Shown here: positions 7,981 to 15,926 of the stretch, piece by piece
Layout of the letters: each line of letters opens with the position of its first letter
How positions within the stretch are numbered: the stretch's first letter is position 1
Assembly (NCBI RefSeq): GCF_049801055.1
Contig: NZ_JBNAGF010000005.1
Span: forward strand, 124,001 to 188,000
Direction of reading: 5' to 3'
DNA from: JBNAGF01 sp049801055
GTDB taxonomy: Bacteria; Pseudomonadota; Alphaproteobacteria; Rhodobacterales; Rhodobacteraceae
DNA: 64,000 nt
Position numbers and translations under genes: made by a program
Notes under the pieces: generated by a model
Told to the model about the DNA's origin: nothing
Seen by the model: only the letters and a program-made list of their open reading frames with translations
Databases searched by the model: none

Positions 7981-10509
7981 CTACTCCCGGGCCCGCAGAA
8001 CATGTGCGGGTCTGGCGGCCAGCGGGCGCCAAGCGAACAGCAGCCCGGCCGTAAGCGTGGCGGCGATTCCTCCCAACACGATGGCCAGCGCTGAGCTCCA
8101 TATCACGCTGAACTCGGTATCCAGAACATAGGTGCTGACCGCCCAGCCGGCGCCGATTCCGGCTCCGAGTGCGACAACGCCGGCGGCGGCTCCCAACAGA
8201 ACCGCCCGCAAGGCGAAGCTGAGCAGGATACGGTTGCGGGCGGCGCCCAGTGTCTTGAGAACGGCTGCTTCATAGGTGCGGGCCTGCTCCCCGGCCGCAG
8301 CGGCGCCGATGAGCACCAGAAAACCGGTCAGTAGCGCAGCGCCGGCGCCATAGGACGTCGCGGCGGCGAGACCGGCCAGCATACCCGATACCCGGTCGAT
8401 GGCGTCACGAACCCGAATTGCGGTGATGTTGGGAAACTGGCCGGCGAGGTCGCGCAGGATCGCGGCTTCGGCCTGTTCTTCGGCGTATACGGTTGCAATG
8501 AAACTGTGTGGTGCACCCTGAAGCGCTCCGGGATTCATGGCTAGAATGAAGCCCATTCCTGCGGTCGAGAAATCGACTTCGCGGAAAGAGGCTATTTCAG
8601 CGGTGATGTCGCGCCCGAGAATGTTCACTGTCAGTCGATCGCCCAGCGACAGTCCCATTTCAGCGCCTTCTTCGGCGGCGAAACTGATCAGAGGTGGACC
8701 GGAATAGTCCTCGGGCCACCATTCGCCCTGCGTCAGTGTGGCATTGGCCGGTTTGCTGTCAGAGTAGGTGACACCACGGTCGCCCTGGAGTACCCAGTGC
8801 TCACCGGCCACTTCGCGTGCGGGACGATCGTTGATACGGGTTATGATGCCTCGCAACATCGGCGCGCTTTCGATGCGGCTGACCGCAGGGTCGCCAGTCA
8901 GCCTGTTTTCGAAGCCCGGCATCTGGTCCTTCTGGATATCGACAAAGAAGTACGACGGCGCGACATCAGGCAGGTTGCCCGAGATTGCATTGCGCAGAGT
9001 GCCGTCGATCTGCCCGACTGCCGCAAGAACCGACAGCCCTAGTCCGAGCGACAGCACAACCGAACCGGCGCCTTCGCGGGGGCTGGAGATTGCCGCAAGC
9101 GCCCAGCGAAAGGCCGGCTTTCCGCGCGAAGTCTTGCTAGACATGCGCGCCAGTCGGCGAGCGACCCATGCCATGATTGCCAATAGCAGCAACGCTGCCG
9201 CAAGTCCGCCAGTGGTCCAGAGTGTCAACTCGGCCGAGCCGCTGAAATAGGCAGCGGTGCCGACCAAAACGGCAAGACCTGCCGCAATGGAGATCAGGTA
9301 TCGGGGCGACGGCAGCAACCTTGTCGCCGCCAAGGCGTCGCGGAACAAGGAGGCGGCGCGGACCTCTTCGGTTCGGGCAAGGGGCCAGAGGGTAAAGATC
9401 AGTGCGGTCAGCACGCCATAGAGCGCGGCCTCGGCGAGCGGAGCGGGATAGAGAGCAAAGACTGCAGGTATCGGCAAGCGCGCTTCGATCAGCGGCCCCA
9501 GCAGGATCGGAACAAACCCGCCCAGGGCGAGTCCAAGGACGATACCCACCAGCGAGAGCACTCCGACCTGCAGGAAATAGGTCTGGAATATCGTGGCCCG
9601 ATCCGCGCCCAACGTGCGCAAAGTCGCAATGACCGAGGTTTTATTGTCGAGATAGCTGCGCACAGCCGCCGAAACACCAATGCCGCCAACTGCGAGACCC
9701 GAGAGGCCCACGAGGATCAAAAAGGCACCAAGGCGGGCTACAAATTCCGCAACACCGGGTGCGCCGTTGCGAGCGTCGGTCCAGCGCAGGCCGGATTCCT
9801 CAAACCGGGATTGTGCTTCGTTTGCGACGGTTGGAAGATCTGCTCCTTCGGGTAGATCGAGCCTGTAGCGGGTTGAAAATAGTGTGCCGGGGGCAAGTAA
9901 CCCCGAGGCCGACAGATCCTCGGTGGCGACGATGGTTCGCGGGCCCAACGCAAAACCGGCGGCGGCGCCGTCCGGTTCATGGGTGAGCATTGCCATGAGT
10001 ACAAAGTCCTGTTCTCCGAGCCGGAAGTGGTTGCCGGGCTTCAGACCGAGCCGGTCAATCAGCACCCGTTCCATGACCGCACCGGGAACTCCATCCTTGC
10101 CGGACAGTGCATCGGGCAGGGAGATATTAGGTTCAAGCCCCACCTTTCCAATCAAAGGGTAAGCGGTATCGACAGCCTTGATCTGGGTCAGGCCGCGTTC
10201 GGTCTGCCCATCACGTTCCACCACGGCCATCGAGCGGAAATCCACGGTTTCCGAAACGGTCTGTGCCGTGTCCTGCATCCAGTCGCGTTCAGGTTGCGAT
10301 GCGAAACGATAGGTGAACTCCATTTCGGCATCCCCGCCGAGAAGGGCAGCGCCTTCGCGGGTCAATCCGGCTTCGATGCCCGAGCGAACGCTGCCGACGG
10401 TGGCGATGGCTGCTACGCCCAGCGCAAGGCATGCTAAAAAGATGCGGAAACCTCGCAGTCCTCCACGCAGTTCGCGACGGGCAAACCGGGCGGCAAGACC
10501 CAGGCTCAT
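7981..10509 (-). CDS. ABC transporter permease, FtsX-like (YbbP type)
   Basis: 842 residues. The architecture is an N-terminal TM helix, a large extracytoplasmic domain, a three-helix FtsX core near residues 255-390, a TM pair, a second large domain, and a C-terminal FtsX core (~715-830). This is the duplicated layout of YbbP/LolC-like exporters, roughly twice the FtsX unit. It acts in the inner membrane with the ATPase encoded directly upstream: the stop and start codons share ATGA at 10506-10509. The YbbA-YbbP type is thought to extrude or extract lipophilic molecules, and it is often beside a TesA-like esterase, as here. The start has no good alternative. Confidence 0.9.
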   Translation of the reverse strand: MSLGLAARFARRELRGGLRGFRIFLACLALGVAAIATVGSVRSGIEAGLTREGAALLGGDAEMEFTYRFASQPERDWMQDTAQTVSETVDFRSMAVVERDGQTERGLTQIKAVDTAYPLIGKVGLEPNISLPDALSGKDGVPGAVMERVLIDRLGLKPGNHFRLGEQDFVLMAMLTHEPDGAAAGFALGPRTIVATEDLSASGLLAPGTLFSTRYRLDLPEGADLPTVANEAQSRFEESGLRWTDARNGAPGVAEFVARLGAFLILVGLSGLAVGGIGVSAAVRSYLDNKTSVIATLRTLGADRATIFQTYFLQVGVLSLVGIVLGLALGGFVPILLGPLIEARLPIPAVFALYPAPLAEAALYGVLTALIFTLWPLARTEEVRAASLFRDALAATRLLPSPRYLISIAAGLAVLVGTAAYFSGSAELTLWTTGGLAAALLLLAIMAWVARRLARMSSKTSRGKPAFRWALAAISSPREGAGSVVLSLGLGLSVLAAVGQIDGTLRNAISGNLPDVAPSYFFVDIQKDQMPGFENRLTGDPAVSRIESAPMLRGIITRINDRPAREVAGEHWVLQGDRGVTYSDSKPANATLTQGEWWPEDYSGPPLISFAAEEGAEMGLSLGDRLTVNILGRDITAEIASFREVDFSTAGMGFILAMNPGALQGAPHSFIATVYAEEQAEAAILRDLAGQFPNITAIRVRDAIDRVSGMLAGLAAATSYGAGAALLTGFLVLIGAAAAGEQARTYEAAVLKTLGAARNRILLSFALRAVLLGAAAGVVALGAGIGAGWAVSTYVLDTEFSVIWSSALAIVLGGIAATLTAGLLFAWRPLAARPAHVLRARE

Positions 10510-11201
10510 TCCGCGGCCTCTTGCTGATCTGTTTCAGCGATGCGCCCGTCCCGCAGCCGGACCACGCGGTCACATCTCTGCGCGAGCGCGTTGGAATGCG
10601 TCACCAGGACCAAAGTTGCGCCGTGTCGGTCACGCAGACCGAACAGCAGATCCATGATTGCGCTGCCGTTGGTCTCGTCCAGATTGCCCGTGGGTTCGTC
10701 CGCCAGCAAGATATGCGGGCGCGGCGCAGAGGCACGAGCCAGTGCCACCCGTTGCTGTTCGCCTCCGGAAAGCTGTGCGGGATAGTGACCTGCCCGATGG
10801 GACAGCCCAACGGTCTGCAACTCGTCGGCGGCGCGGTCGAAGGCGTCGCGATGACCTGCCAGCTCAAGCGGCGTGGCAACGTTTTCGAGAGCGGTCATGG
10901 TGGGGATCAGGTGAAAACTCTGGAACACCACCCCCATATGGTCGCGGCGGAATCTGGCCAGTGCGTCCTCATCCATTGCGGTCAGATCATTTCCCAGCGC
11001 AGTGATCGTTCCGCCGCTGGCCTGTTCAAGTCCACCCATTAGCATCAACAGCGAAGACTTGCCGGATCCGGATGGGCCGACCAGACCCAAGGTCTCGCTT
11101 TTGGCAACGTCCAGCGTAATGCCATGAAGGATGTCCACACGTCCGGCATTGCCATCCAGCGACAAAGTCGCATCTTTGAGGGAGAGTATTGGAGTCGTCA
11201 C
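10506..11201 (-). CDS. ABC transporter ATPase (YbbA/LolD type)
   Basis: 231 residues from GTG at 11201, preceded by AGGGAA at eight bases. The open frame runs much further upstream, but that part overlaps the divergent esterase gene and lacks family similarity. Walker A is GPSGSGKSSLLMLMGG, the signature LSGGEQQRVALARA, and Walker B ILLADEPTGNLDE, all typical of MacB/LolD/YbbA ATPases. It powers the permease that follows, with a 4-bp overlap. Divergent from the GDSL esterase gene, the same arrangement as ybbAP/tesA in enterobacteria. Confidence 0.92.
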   Translation of the reverse strand: MTTPILSLKDATLSLDGNAGRVDILHGITLDVAKSETLGLVGPSGSGKSSLLMLMGGLEQASGGTITALGNDLTAMDEDALARFRRDHMGVVFQSFHLIPTMTALENVATPLELAGHRDAFDRAADELQTVGLSHRAGHYPAQLSGGEQQRVALARASAPRPHILLADEPTGNLDETNGSAIMDLLFGLRDRHGATLVLVTHSNALAQRCDRVVRLRDGRIAETDQQEAAE

Positions 11202-11246
11202 GGGCGCGGTTCCCTGAAAAGTCTGTTCTTTGGATATGGAGCGCCA

Positions 11247-11885
11247 ATGTTCATGCGCAAGGTCATGCTGGTTCTGGTTTCTGTTTTGTGGGGCGCTGCG
11301 GCAACAGCCGGACCGGTCACTGTGGCCGCCCTGGGAGATAGTCTTACGCAGGGCTACGGGTTGCCACCCGAAGAGGGTTTTGTGCCTCAGCTTGAGCGTT
11401 GGCTTTTGGATCAGGGGGTTGATGCGGAGCTGATCAACGCCGGAGTTTCCGGTGATACCACGGCAGGAGGCGCGGCACGAGTGGCCTGGACGCTCACGCC
11501 CGAGGTGGACGCGATGATTGTGGCTTTGGGTGGCAACGATGTGTTGCGCGGGATCGAACCTGCGGTTGCGCGGGATAATCTGGAAACAATTTTGAGCGCT
11601 GCAGAGGCCGCCGAGGTAGCCGTGTTGCTGGTCGGGTTGCAGGCGCCGGGCAACTATGGGGCGGTCTACAAAGAGGATTTTGAAGCGATCTATCCGGACT
11701 TGTCGAAAAAGTTCGGAACATTCTACGCAGAAAATTTTTTCGCGGGGCTGAACGCCGGTGGAGACCCCGAGGCGGCGCGCAGCTTGATGCAGAATGACGG
11801 AATTCACCCAAATTCGGAAGGTGTGACCCGAATCGTAACCGCGTTAGGACCGCATGTTCTGAAACTGATCGCGTCCGTTGAATGA
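11247..11885 (+). CDS. Periplasmic GDSL esterase (TesA-like arylesterase / lysophospholipase L1)
   Basis: 212 residues. The signal peptide MFMRKVMLVLVSVLWGAAATA is followed by block I AALGDSLTQGYG (nucleophile S32), block III GGNDVLRG (G and N of the oxyanion hole), and block V DGIHPN (D184, H187). This is a complete SGNH hydrolase. It cleaves acyl-thioesters, aryl esters or lysophospholipids in the periplasm. The ATG at 11247 has GGAG five bases before it; an ATG two codons on is the alternative. Divergent from the ybbA/ybbP-like exporter, with which TesA homologues are commonly paired. The SRAP gene follows 10 bp later. Confidence 0.92.
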   Translation: MFMRKVMLVLVSVLWGAAATAGPVTVAALGDSLTQGYGLPPEEGFVPQLERWLLDQGVDAELINAGVSGDTTAGGAARVAWTLTPEVDAMIVALGGNDVLRGIEPAVARDNLETILSAAEAAEVAVLLVGLQAPGNYGAVYKEDFEAIYPDLSKKFGTFYAENFFAGLNAGGDPEAARSLMQNDGIHPNSEGVTRIVTALGPHVLKLIASVE

Positions 11886-11895
11886 GGCAAAGAGG

Positions 11896-12513
11896 ATGCC
11901 GGGACGATTATTTTTGACTGAGTCTCTCTCCGCAGCGGCTGCTGAACTTGGGCCGGCGCTGGGCGACCTGGCGCCGGATTCACCGCGTTTCAACATTCAG
12001 CCCGGCCAGGAGGTTTGTGCGCTTTCTCCGCGCGGGTGGCAGCGGATGCGTTGGGGCCTGATCCCCGTGGGGCGGGTCAATGCACGCGGACGACCGGTGA
12101 TGGAGACCATCATCAACGCGCGTTCGGAGACATTGTTCGGAAAGAGCGCCTTTTCCGGCACAGGCCGGGCGGTTCTGCCGGTCAATGGCTGGTATGAATG
12201 GACAGGGAAGGCCAGAGCCAAGACCGCGTGGCGGCTGTCCCCGAAAGCCGGTGGGTTCCTTTACTTTGCCTGCATCACCGATAAATGGATTGCACCGGGG
12301 GGGCAGGAGGTTTTGCAGTTGGCAACTGTGACCTGCCCGCCAAATGCCGATGTCGACCGGGTTCATCATAGAATGGGGGTATTGTTGCACCCCGAAGACG
12401 TGCCGCTTTGGCTGACGGGTATTCCCGAAACTGTTTCTTCCCTGATGGTGCCCTGGCCTGATGGTTTGTTGGATATCGAACTGGCAAAGGGCGTGGATTG
12501 GTCCGGCCCGTAA
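11896..12513 (+). CDS. SRAP/HMCES (YedK)-like protein lacking catalytic Cys2
   Basis: 205 residues from ATG 11896 (preceded by AAAGAGG). SRAP proteins bind abasic sites in single-stranded DNA and cross-link to them through Cys2, exposed after removal of Met1. The fold is recognisable: RFNIQPGQEV, RWGLIPVG, INARSET (N74), GWYEW (E101) and DRVHHRMGVLL (H157/H158) match the conserved N, E and H of YedK. The N-terminus, however, reads MPGRLFL rather than MCGRF: the codon after the start is CCG (Pro), not TGC/TGT. No other start in this frame places Cys second. It therefore either cannot form the thiazolidine cross-link or has a different role. It probably shares a transcript with the esterase gene 10 bp upstream. 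Confidence 0.85.
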   Translation: MPGRLFLTESLSAAAAELGPALGDLAPDSPRFNIQPGQEVCALSPRGWQRMRWGLIPVGRVNARGRPVMETIINARSETLFGKSAFSGTGRAVLPVNGWYEWTGKARAKTAWRLSPKAGGFLYFACITDKWIAPGGQEVLQLATVTCPPNADVDRVHHRMGVLLHPEDVPLWLTGIPETVSSLMVPWPDGLLDIELAKGVDWSGP

Positions 12514-12534
12514 GGCCGTTTCCGGCGAAGACGT

Positions 12535-13068
12535 TCAGAACACGCTCTCCAGCTCTTTCAACTCTGCGTACGTATAACGTTCGGCGATTTCACCATCGTC
12601 GCCGGCGTGAAACTCAGGATCCTGTGGCAAGCAACCCAAACCGCATAGCTGAACGGCAACCATCGCGCGACTGTCGATATACCAGAGCCGCCCTCCGGGG
12701 GTTGCGATATAGCCGTTCACCCCTTCGAACCGGTCACTCTCCATGTCGCGGACGGTCGGAAACTCGGCGGGAACGTCGGGATCGTATGAGCCGTGCGTGT
12801 GAAGCGACGCGATCGGGGTGATGCCCGGTTTTGGCAAATTCGGCGTGCAGCCGTCATGGCCACCGCGCACCATCTCGGTAAAGGTGGGGGTCTGGTCCTC
12901 TGCCCGTCCGAGGTAGCCACAATACTCATATTGGGCGGCGAAAGACAGCTGTTGCAGCGGCGCGAAGCGCGCCTTGACCCGCTCGACCTGTTCGGGCGGT
13001 GGTGGCAGATAGGTCCCCAGCGGCTGAAACACGCAAGCGGTCAGGAGCAGGGCGAGGGCAAGGATCAC
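12535..13068 (-). CDS. Putative lipoprotein with a DUF4329-like domain
   Basis: 177 residues from GTG at 13068, chosen because ACGGAG lies just upstream; a longer GTG start at 13110 would give a more basic n-region and cannot be excluded. A hydrophobic leader ends in the lipobox LTAC, so the mature protein is probably lipid-anchored. The body contains EYCGYLGR, SLHTHGSYD, FPTVRDMESD and GGRLWYID. The HTH...D series resembles the JAB-like metal-site pattern found in DUF4329 proteins, which in other settings are toxin-type or peptidase-like. Function unknown. It directly follows the L,D-transpeptidase gene on the same strand, so a cell-envelope role is plausible. Confidence 0.7.
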   Translation of the reverse strand: MILALALLLTACVFQPLGTYLPPPPEQVERVKARFAPLQQLSFAAQYEYCGYLGRAEDQTPTFTEMVRGGHDGCTPNLPKPGITPIASLHTHGSYDPDVPAEFPTVRDMESDRFEGVNGYIATPGGRLWYIDSRAMVAVQLCGLGCLPQDPEFHAGDDGEIAERYTYAELKELESVF

Positions 13069-13110
13069 GCGGCTCTCCGTGAGTATGGATCTTGCCACAC
13101 CGAGCGCCAC

Positions 13111-13668
13111 CTAGAGAACGGTGACGTGTGTGCCGATCGGAACGCGTTCGTACAGGTGGATGACATGTTCGTTCAGCATTCGAATACACCCGTTCGAGGC
13201 AGCCTGACCGATCGTCTGCGGCTGTGTGGTGCCATGGATCCGGAAATAGGTGTCGACACCGTTCTGGAACAGGTACAGCGCACGGGCGCCGAGCGGATTT
13301 TCGGGTCCGCCGGGTTGAATGTAGTCATTGTCGACGAACTTGGCGTAAGTCCGTGGGTCGCGCTCGATCATTTCCTGCGTCGGGCGCCATGTCGGCCATT
13401 CCTTTTTGACGTCGATTGTCGCCGAGCCAGAAAACTCGAGTCCGGCCTTGCCGACCCCACATCCATAGCGGATCGCCTTCCGAGGCTCGGTCACAAAATA
13501 AAGGTAGAATGAGCGCGGCAGGATCAGCAGGTGCCCCGGCTCATAGTGTTTCTTGATACGAACCTCTTGCGGGGTTGGGTCGAATTCGGTCGCCTTTTTG
13601 GCCGATGCTACCTGCGGCAAGGCACTGGCGGCAGCCGTTGCGGCAAGAAAGGAGCGGCGGGTAAGCAT
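13111..13668 (-). CDS. L,D-transpeptidase (YkuD domain), Tat leader
   Basis: 185 residues. The leader LTRRSFLAATAAASALPQ is of the twin-arginine type. The catalytic block YFRIHGTTQP...ASNGCIRM carries H145, S158, C161 and R163 of the HGT-x-SxGCIRM signature, so the enzyme should be active on peptidoglycan. It makes 3-3 cross-links or attaches proteins to the wall, in the periplasm. The family is usually longer; this is a minimal one-domain form. Its stop lies 42 bp from the downstream lipoprotein start, which suggests co-transcription. Confidence 0.93.
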   Translation of the reverse strand: MLTRRSFLAATAAASALPQVASAKKATEFDPTPQEVRIKKHYEPGHLLILPRSFYLYFVTEPRKAIRYGCGVGKAGLEFSGSATIDVKKEWPTWRPTQEMIERDPRTYAKFVDNDYIQPGGPENPLGARALYLFQNGVDTYFRIHGTTQPQTIGQAASNGCIRMLNEHVIHLYERVPIGTHVTVL

Positions 13669-13884
13669 GGTCGGCCTCTGAACTGGTTAATCGTAAAGCA
13701 TATTGTCGGGGTCGGCCCCGTGGTGGTCAACGGATTTGGCGGAAGTCTCGGAAAAGTGATGTTCAGTCTGCGGCTCCCAGAACACAGGTGACACATTTGA
13801 ACATCAGGCCGTAAAGAGCCGGATGAACGTTGCGGTGGCCGGTTCGGCCCGCTTTACTGGGCACAACAGCAAGGAGAAATGAAT

Positions 13885-14265
13885 ATGGATGAGATCCAAC
13901 CGCAGGGCGAGCTGACTCTGCGCACCTTGGCGATGCCCAAGGATGTGAATGTGAACGGCGACATATTTGGCGGCTGGGTGCTGAGCCAGATGGACATTGC
14001 CGCCGGGATCACCGCCGGGGCCCGCGCCCGGGGGCGGGTGGCAACCGTGGCAGTGGATGCGATGAAGTTCATTCGACCGGTCGGTGTGGGCGACGTTTTG
14101 TGCATATACAGCCACGTGCAGAGGATCGGGCGGACATCAATGGCGATCGAGATTGAAGCATGGGCATTGCGAGAACGTCATGGTGGCCGGGAAAAGGTGA
14201 CAGAAGCGGTGTTCACCTTTGTGGCCATCGACGAACACGGACGACCAAGACCGGTCGAAAGCTAG
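13885..14265 (+). CDS. Acyl-CoA thioesterase, hotdog fold (YciA-like)
   Basis: 126 residues. ATG 13885 is chosen over ATG 13879 because AAGGAG at 13871-13876 is then eight bases upstream rather than two. The block MPKDVNVNGDIFGGWVLSQMD contains the N-x-x-G-x-I-F-GG-W motif and the catalytic Asp of YciA/BACH thioesterases. VAVDAMKFIRPVGVGDVL is the second core strand. It hydrolyses medium to long acyl-CoA in the cytosol. It stands alone; the next gene, trxC, is in the same direction 76 bp away. Confidence 0.92.
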   Translation: MDEIQPQGELTLRTLAMPKDVNVNGDIFGGWVLSQMDIAAGITAGARARGRVATVAVDAMKFIRPVGVGDVLCIYSHVQRIGRTSMAIEIEAWALRERHGGREKVTEAVFTFVAIDEHGRPRPVES

Positions 14266-14341
14266 GTGCTTGCAGCGGGGCGCTTCTAGACCTATCTGAT
14301 TTTTGGAATGTTAACTGCGAACTCGTCGGAGGAGGATATCA

Positions 14342-14767
14342 GTGGGCGACAAGACCCTGACCTGCCTTGGCTGTGGCCAATTGAATCGCGTGCCTGACGC
14401 AAAACTCTCATCGGACCCGAAATGCGGAAAATGTGGCGTAGGGTTGATGACCGGGCAAGCTGTGGACGTGGATCCAGCCCGGCTGGAGAAAGCAGCACGG
14501 AACGACGATTTACCGCTTGTGGTGGATTTCTGGGCACCGTGGTGCGGGCCGTGCAAGATGATGGCGCCCGAATTCGCCAAGGCTGCGAAATCCCTCAATG
14601 GCAAAGCGCGTCTGGTAAAACTGGACACTCAGAAACACCAGTCAACCGGCGGACGATATCGCATCCGCGGTATTCCGACCATGGTGGCCTTTGAGCGAGG
14701 TAAGGAGAAAAAACGCCAGTCTGGTGCAATGCGCGCGGGGCAGATTGTCGGCTGGGTTCAGGGATAG
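14342..14767 (+). CDS. trxC: Thioredoxin 2 with N-terminal zinc ribbon
   Basis: 141 residues from a GTG start preceded by GGAGGAGG. Two CxxC pairs (C8/C11 and C28/C31) form the zinc finger found in TrxC, followed by the thioredoxin fold with active site WAPWCGPCKMM (C68, C71) and the cis-Pro loop RGIPTMVAF. It reduces protein disulfides in the cytosol, and the zinc finger is tied to redox or heat sensing. The length fits the family. It ends before a strong hairpin shared with the convergent cold-shock gene. Confidence 0.95.
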   Translation: MGDKTLTCLGCGQLNRVPDAKLSSDPKCGKCGVGLMTGQAVDVDPARLEKAARNDDLPLVVDFWAPWCGPCKMMAPEFAKAAKSLNGKARLVKLDTQKHQSTGGRYRIRGIPTMVAFERGKEKKRQSGAMRAGQIVGWVQG

Positions 14768-14783
14768 AATTGGAAAGTGGGTT

Positions 14784-14805
14784 GGACGGGCCGAGCGGCC
14801 CGTCC
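14784..14805. terminator. Bidirectional hairpin between trxC and the cold-shock gene
   Basis: GGACGGGCC, loop GAGC, GGCCCGTCC: a perfect 9-bp stem between convergent genes. There is no T-tract on either side, but the position and strength suit transcript-end formation for both genes. Confidence 0.65.
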
Positions 14806-14816
14806 GGCTGCAGGCC

Positions 14817-15023
14817 TTAGGCCAGAGCAATATCGTCGGCGCTTTCGCGGCCGTCACGGCCGGCGCGCAGCTCGTACGTGACTTTCTGGTTGTCGGCCAG
14901 GCCGGTCAGGCCCGAACGCTCGACAGCAGAGATGTGTACAAACACGTCTTTGCCACCTTCGTCAGGTGCGATGAAGCCGAAGCCTTTAGTGGTGTTGAAC
15001 CATTTCACGGTACCGCTGGGCAT
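14817..15023 (-). CDS. Cold-shock domain protein (CspA family)
   Basis: 68 residues, the full family size. Contains RNP1 KGFGFIAPD and RNP2 DVFVHISAVE of the OB-fold that binds single-stranded RNA and DNA and melts structured mRNA. The ATG at 15023 is preceded by AAAGGAGACC. The 247-bp region upstream to the next gene could hold the long 5' leader common to csp genes, but no cold-box sequence could be recognised. Whether this copy is cold-induced is unknown. Confidence 0.96.
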   Translation of the reverse strand: MPSGTVKWFNTTKGFGFIAPDEGGKDVFVHISAVERSGLTGLADNQKVTYELRAGRDGRESADDIALA

Positions 15024-15270
15024 ATCCGTGGTCTCCTTTATTTTTGCTGCCCACGTGATTGCGGCAGCCCGGCGTCGTCGTCTGTATCGATAGACTGAAT
15101 GCCGGAGGACGGAGACAGTGGTCGAAATAGAAAAACGTTAGCACCGAGAGATATGGCAGTCAGAGAGCCGTCTGACAAGTGCAGGTTTCGAGATCCTGCT
15201 GTCGGACCCGGACAAATCTTCAGGGATTTGCTAGACTTGCCCTACCGCAACATGAATAGGGGAGGGAAAG

Positions 15271-15561
15271 ATGCGCTATGTGACGATCACCACCTGGGAA
15301 AATGCGGACGGGGCCGATTACGACCTCACGCTGGGAAGTATTCTGGACAAGAGGATGCCGGCGCTCAAGGCGTTGGGCGCGACACGGATTACAGTCGTGC
15401 GCACCAGCGAGCGCACCAGTGCCGCGATAACGGAATGGCCGGACGGCGCCACGCGGGATGCCGCCGAAGCCGCGATCGCCGCAGTGCGGGAGAAGGTCCA
15501 TACCGAAGATTTCTCGCGCCTGACCGGCGAGATGAAGGGCGAGGTCGTGGCCGAACTCTGA
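15271..15561 (+). CDS. Conserved small protein, dimeric alpha/beta-barrel-like
   Basis: 96 residues. It begins MRYVTITTW, then helical segments (ILDKRMPALKALGATR) and a second strand (ITVVRTSER), a beta-alpha-beta layout like ABM/dimeric ferredoxin-like-barrel proteins. This is weak, shape-based evidence; no catalytic motif is visible. The ATG is preceded by GGGGAGGG. Single gene, followed by a good terminator. Function unknown. Confidence 0.7.
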   Translation: MRYVTITTWENADGADYDLTLGSILDKRMPALKALGATRITVVRTSERTSAAITEWPDGATRDAAEAAIAAVREKVHTEDFSRLTGEMKGEVVAEL

Positions 15562-15562
15562 C

Positions 15563-15595
15563 GGCCCGAGCCGCCCTTCGGCCGCCGGGGTTTTT
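15563..15595 (+). terminator. Rho-independent terminator after the small barrel-like gene
   Basis: A GC-rich imperfect stem (CCCGAGCCG against CGGCCGCCGGG, CCTT-centred loop) directly after the TGA stop, followed by TTTTT at 15591-15595. Confidence 0.65.
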
Positions 15596-15926
15596 AGGGC
15601 TAGCTTGCCCCATGTGCCTGATATGTCCTGTCTGGTGCCGGAGATTGCCTGATAAGAAAGGCGGCGCCGCCAGTCGGAAGAAGGAACGGGATCTCTCCCG
15701 CGCCATGATAGCTGTCAAATGCACCCCTGGTGCCAGCAGGGGCCCGTTTCCTGATGCGCCGGGCGTGTCAGACCCGGAACGTATGTCGCGACGGGAGGGA
15801 AGATGCAGGCGGAGGGTTGAAGTTCAGTGAGTGCAGTGCGCGTTGCAGGATTCGAGTGAGTCGTGATGCGAACGCGCCTGCTTGCGCAGACGCTGCCTCG
15901 CACCCGGTCGCGATTCGCGGAGCGAT
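15596..15926. other. Intergenic region between convergent genes, no coding signal
   Basis: About 330 bp after the terminator and before the ettA stop codon. No ORF with coding character and no tRNA-like fold was seen. It holds a small hairpin CCCCTG-N7-CAGGGG (15724-15742) and a CCGGG...CCCGG dyad (15759-15777) that resembles dyads at 22777 and 34807. A small RNA or the long 3' end of ettA is possible but unsupported. Confidence 0.4.

Noticed and set aside
11202..11807. Long N-terminal extension of the ABC ATPase frame (to 11807)
   Set aside because: It overlaps the well-supported esterase gene on the other strand and has no family similarity; GTG 11201 has a ribosome site and the family start.
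12793..13512. 239-residue frame opposite the lipoprotein and L,D-transpeptidase genes
   Set aside because: Antisense shadow; both genes on the other strand have clear motifs and signals.
15844..15880. Possible tRNA T-arm-like GATTCGA in the ettA-downstream region
   Set aside because: No acceptor or anticodon stem could be paired around it.
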